DNA of 5,086 nucleotides from Nitrolancea sp040255925 (GTDB taxonomy: Bacteria; Chloroflexota; Chloroflexia; Thermomicrobiales; Thermomicrobiaceae). The translations under genes were made by a program, and so were the position numbers. Where the stretch lies: NCBI GenBank assembly GCA_040255925.1, contig JBDZVX010000160.1, forward strand, positions 1 to 5,086. The letters are read 5' to 3'. The notes beneath the pieces are model-generated. The model ran no database searches. It was not told the DNA's origin and saw nothing but the letters and a program-made list of their open reading frames with translations. Shown one piece after another: positions 3,453 through 5,086 of the stretch. Within the stretch, counting starts at the first letter, position 1; every line of letters begins with the position of its first letter.

Positions 3453-5086
3453 TCATTCCCGTACTGGGTCGAACGAAAGCTGACCAGGATCGAGCGCTCG
3501 CGCGGACTCGACGACAGCCCGCCATTCTTTTGGTGACGGCCGCAACGGCAGGATCGCTGGGTGACCGGCATGCTTCCGGAGCCAGCGGGCCAGGATGTAG
3601 ATCTGGTCGAGCATATCCTGGGCAATCGCTTCACCTGGTACCTGCTGGGCACGCCGCCACGACCGCTCAAGGCGTCCGGCCACTTCGGCATCAGTATCTT
3701 CCGCCTCAGCAAGAATGCACGCCCAGAGTCGGCCACGCACGACCATCAGTAGCTCCCGCGCGCCCGGCTCCGGCGAGGGCGTCACGATGAGCACGTTGCC
3801 GATCTCAAGCGCCTCATCGAGCAGTTGCTGGTGCAGCACGATCTGCTGGGCCCGCCGGAGCTGATCCCGGAGCCGGGCCGCGCGCTCGAAGTCGAGCCGC
3901 TCGGCCGCCGATTCAAGCTGGCGCTGGAGGTGCGCGAGCACGTCATCATTATCGCCGTGGAGGAAGGCGATGGCATCATAGACCGCTTTCCGGTAGGTAT
4001 CACGGTCGGCAACGCCGGCGCAGGGGCCGAGACAGCGCCCGAGATCGAGCTGAATGCAGGGAGAGCCGAAGCTCCGGCGTGTCCGGAACGACCGGGTGCA
4101 GGTCCGGAGCGGGTAGATATCGTGGAGCAAATCCACGGCCGCCCGTGCCGAACTGCTGCTCCGAAATGGGCCGAAATACTGGGCGCCATCGTCGGCCCGG
4201 TCCCGCGTCAGCAAAATCCGGGGCCAGGGATTGCCGATATCGACTTTGATAAAGGGGTACGACTCGTAGTTGCGCTGCTGGGTGTTGAAACGGGGGTTGT
4301 AACGCCGGATGAACTGAGACTCCAGGAGCAGCGCTTCAAGCTCGGAACCGGCTTCCACGACTTCGATCCGGGCGATCGCCTCCAGCAGCCCCTCCATTTT
4401 CCGGGTATAGCCGAGCGGCTGCGAATAGTAGGAGGCGACCCGGTTGCGCAGGTTCTTCGCCTTCCCGACGTAGATCACCTGATCGTGTACGTCACGCATG
4501 AGGTACACGCCGGGACACTTTGGAATCCCGTCGAGGTGGGAGCGGTCCAGCACCGACCGACCGCGCTCGGACGGCCCGGCATGTTTCACCGGCACCTCGA
4601 CCGCCGCCGCGCGCTGGAGACTTTCCAGGCTCGTCAGCCCCCGCTCGTCGGCGAGTGCGAGCAACCTGCCGAAGACGGCTGCCGTCGCTTCGGCGTCGGC
4701 CGTCGCCCGGTGCCGCTCCCGCGCCTCTACACCGAGGACTTGGCAGAGAGCTCCCAATCCGGATCGCCGGATTCCGCTGACCAGTTGATTGGCAAGCGGC
4801 AGCAGATCCAGCCATTCATTGAGGAGCGGCCGCTGGCCCGCCCGCTTCAGTTCGGCGTTGATGAACGACAGGTCGAAGCTGATGTTGTACCCAACTAGGA
4901 GATGATCGCCAAGAAACCGCACCAACTGTTCGGCCACAACCGGAAATGCCGGCGAGCCGGCGAGCTGACCGTCATCGATTCCGGTCAACCGGCTGATGTA
5001 GGCCGGCAGGCGACGTTCCGGGTTGAGCAGTGTCGAAAAGAGATCGCGCCGGACCCCTCCTTCATAGCGGATGGCACAGATTTCGA
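3453..5086 (-). CDS. DEDDh exonuclease (DnaQ-like) fused to UvrC-type GIY-YIG endonuclease, 5' partial
   Basis: The frame runs to the right edge, so the start is missing; 543 codons are visible. Residue 1 here is the TTG at 4988, with 32 codons before it ('EICAIRYEGG' to 'AYISR') clearly continuing the exonuclease fold. The exonuclease shows motif II 'GYNISFD' (Asn35, Asp39) and motif III 'HRATADA' (His93, Asp98); motif I (DxE) must lie upstream. The GIY-YIG domain follows: 'GVY' 160-162, 'IYVGKAKNLRNR' 172-183 (Tyr173, Lys176, Arg183), Glu223, Asn235. Cys297, 311, 319 and 323 match UvrC iron-sulfur ligands ('CIQLDLGRCLGPC'). A UVR helix pair spans ~347-384. The C-terminal RNase H nuclease and HhH domains of UvrC are absent; instead there is a ~125-residue tail I do not recognise. 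Like Cho, it should make only the 3' incision, with trimming by the exonuclease domain. Similar fusions are known in mycobacteria (Rv2191, from memory). The nuclease residues visible are intact; the physiological role is inferred. Confidence 0.92.
   Translation of the reverse strand, partial: EICAIRYEGGVRRDLFSTLLNPERRLPAYISRLTGIDDGQLAGSPAFPVVAEQLVRFLGDHLLVGYNISFDLSFINAELKRAGQRPLLNEWLDLLPLANQLVSGIRRSGLGALCQVLGVEARERHRATADAEATAAVFGRLLALADERGLTSLESLQRAAAVEVPVKHAGPSERGRSVLDRSHLDGIPKCPGVYLMRDVHDQVIYVGKAKNLRNRVASYYSQPLGYTRKMEGLLEAIARIEVVEAGSELEALLLESQFIRRYNPRFNTQQRNYESYPFIKVDIGNPWPRILLTRDRADDGAQYFGPFRSSSSARAAVDLLHDIYPLRTCTRSFRTRRSFGSPCIQLDLGRCLGPCAGVADRDTYRKAVYDAIAFLHGDNDDVLAHLQRQLESAAERLDFERAARLRDQLRRAQQIVLHQQLLDEALEIGNVLIVTPSPEPGARELLMVVRGRLWACILAEAEDTDAEVAGRLERSWRRAQQVPGEAIAQDMLDQIYILARWLRKHAGHPAILPLRPSPKEWRAVVESARALDPGQLSFDPVRE

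Noticed and set aside
3825..4898. Long + strand open frame (357 codons) opposite the exonuclease-UvrC gene
   Set aside because: It is a shadow of a high-GC gene. The opposite frame carries intact GIY-YIG, iron-sulfur and exonuclease motifs, while this one shows no recognisable domain.
3453..4988. TTG at 4988 as the real start of the fusion gene
   Set aside because: The frame is open to the window edge and the preceding residues ('EICAIRYEGG', 'LLNPERRLPAYISR') are typical DnaQ-like sequence, so the start lies outside.

Overview
The window is GC-rich, coding-dense bacterial DNA with five protein genes: three on the + strand (left half) followed by two on the - strand (right half). No rRNA, tRNA, CRISPR array, insertion sequence or phage gene is visible. 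The best clue to the host is the secreted protein at 1223-2521. Its 'GYPITE.YW', 'FERR.LTYTP' and 'GNVGQHYY.WRY' signatures are ones I associate with secreted proteins of Chloroflexota, especially Thermomicrobia-like lineages. High GC, TTG/GTG start candidates and a DnaQ-UvrC fusion fit this but do not prove it.

Layout: 1-251 (+) is the C-terminal end of adenine deaminase (purine salvage). 377-955 (+) is a divergent family-4-like uracil-DNA glycosylase (UDG) that has lost most of its iron-sulfur ligands. 956-1222 is a non-coding leader with several possible hairpins. 1223-2521 (+) is an exported protein with a Ser/Pro-rich linker and a C-terminal domain resembling the periplasmic domain of mycobacterial MmpS. 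2528-3136 (-) is a canonical iron-sulfur UDG ending in a sliding-clamp-like peptide. 3137-3452 is an intergenic stretch rich in inverted repeats, with a plausible -10 element for the canonical UDG. 3453-5086 (-) is a DEDDh exonuclease (DnaQ-like) fused to the GIY-YIG half of UvrC. Its start lies beyond the right edge.

Three of the five genes act on damaged DNA: two UDGs (uracil removal) and the exonuclease/UvrC-type nuclease (incision plus probable 3'-5' trimming). The fusion and the canonical UDG share a strand and could be cotranscribed across the 316-bp gap, although the UDG also appears to have its own promoter. The exported protein sits between the two UDGs and has no evident link to repair. 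I see no new multigene defence or mobile system. The most interesting items are the pair of divergent UDGs, the fusion nuclease, the MmpS-like domain on a Chloroflexota-type exported protein, and the palindromic element at 3251-3312.
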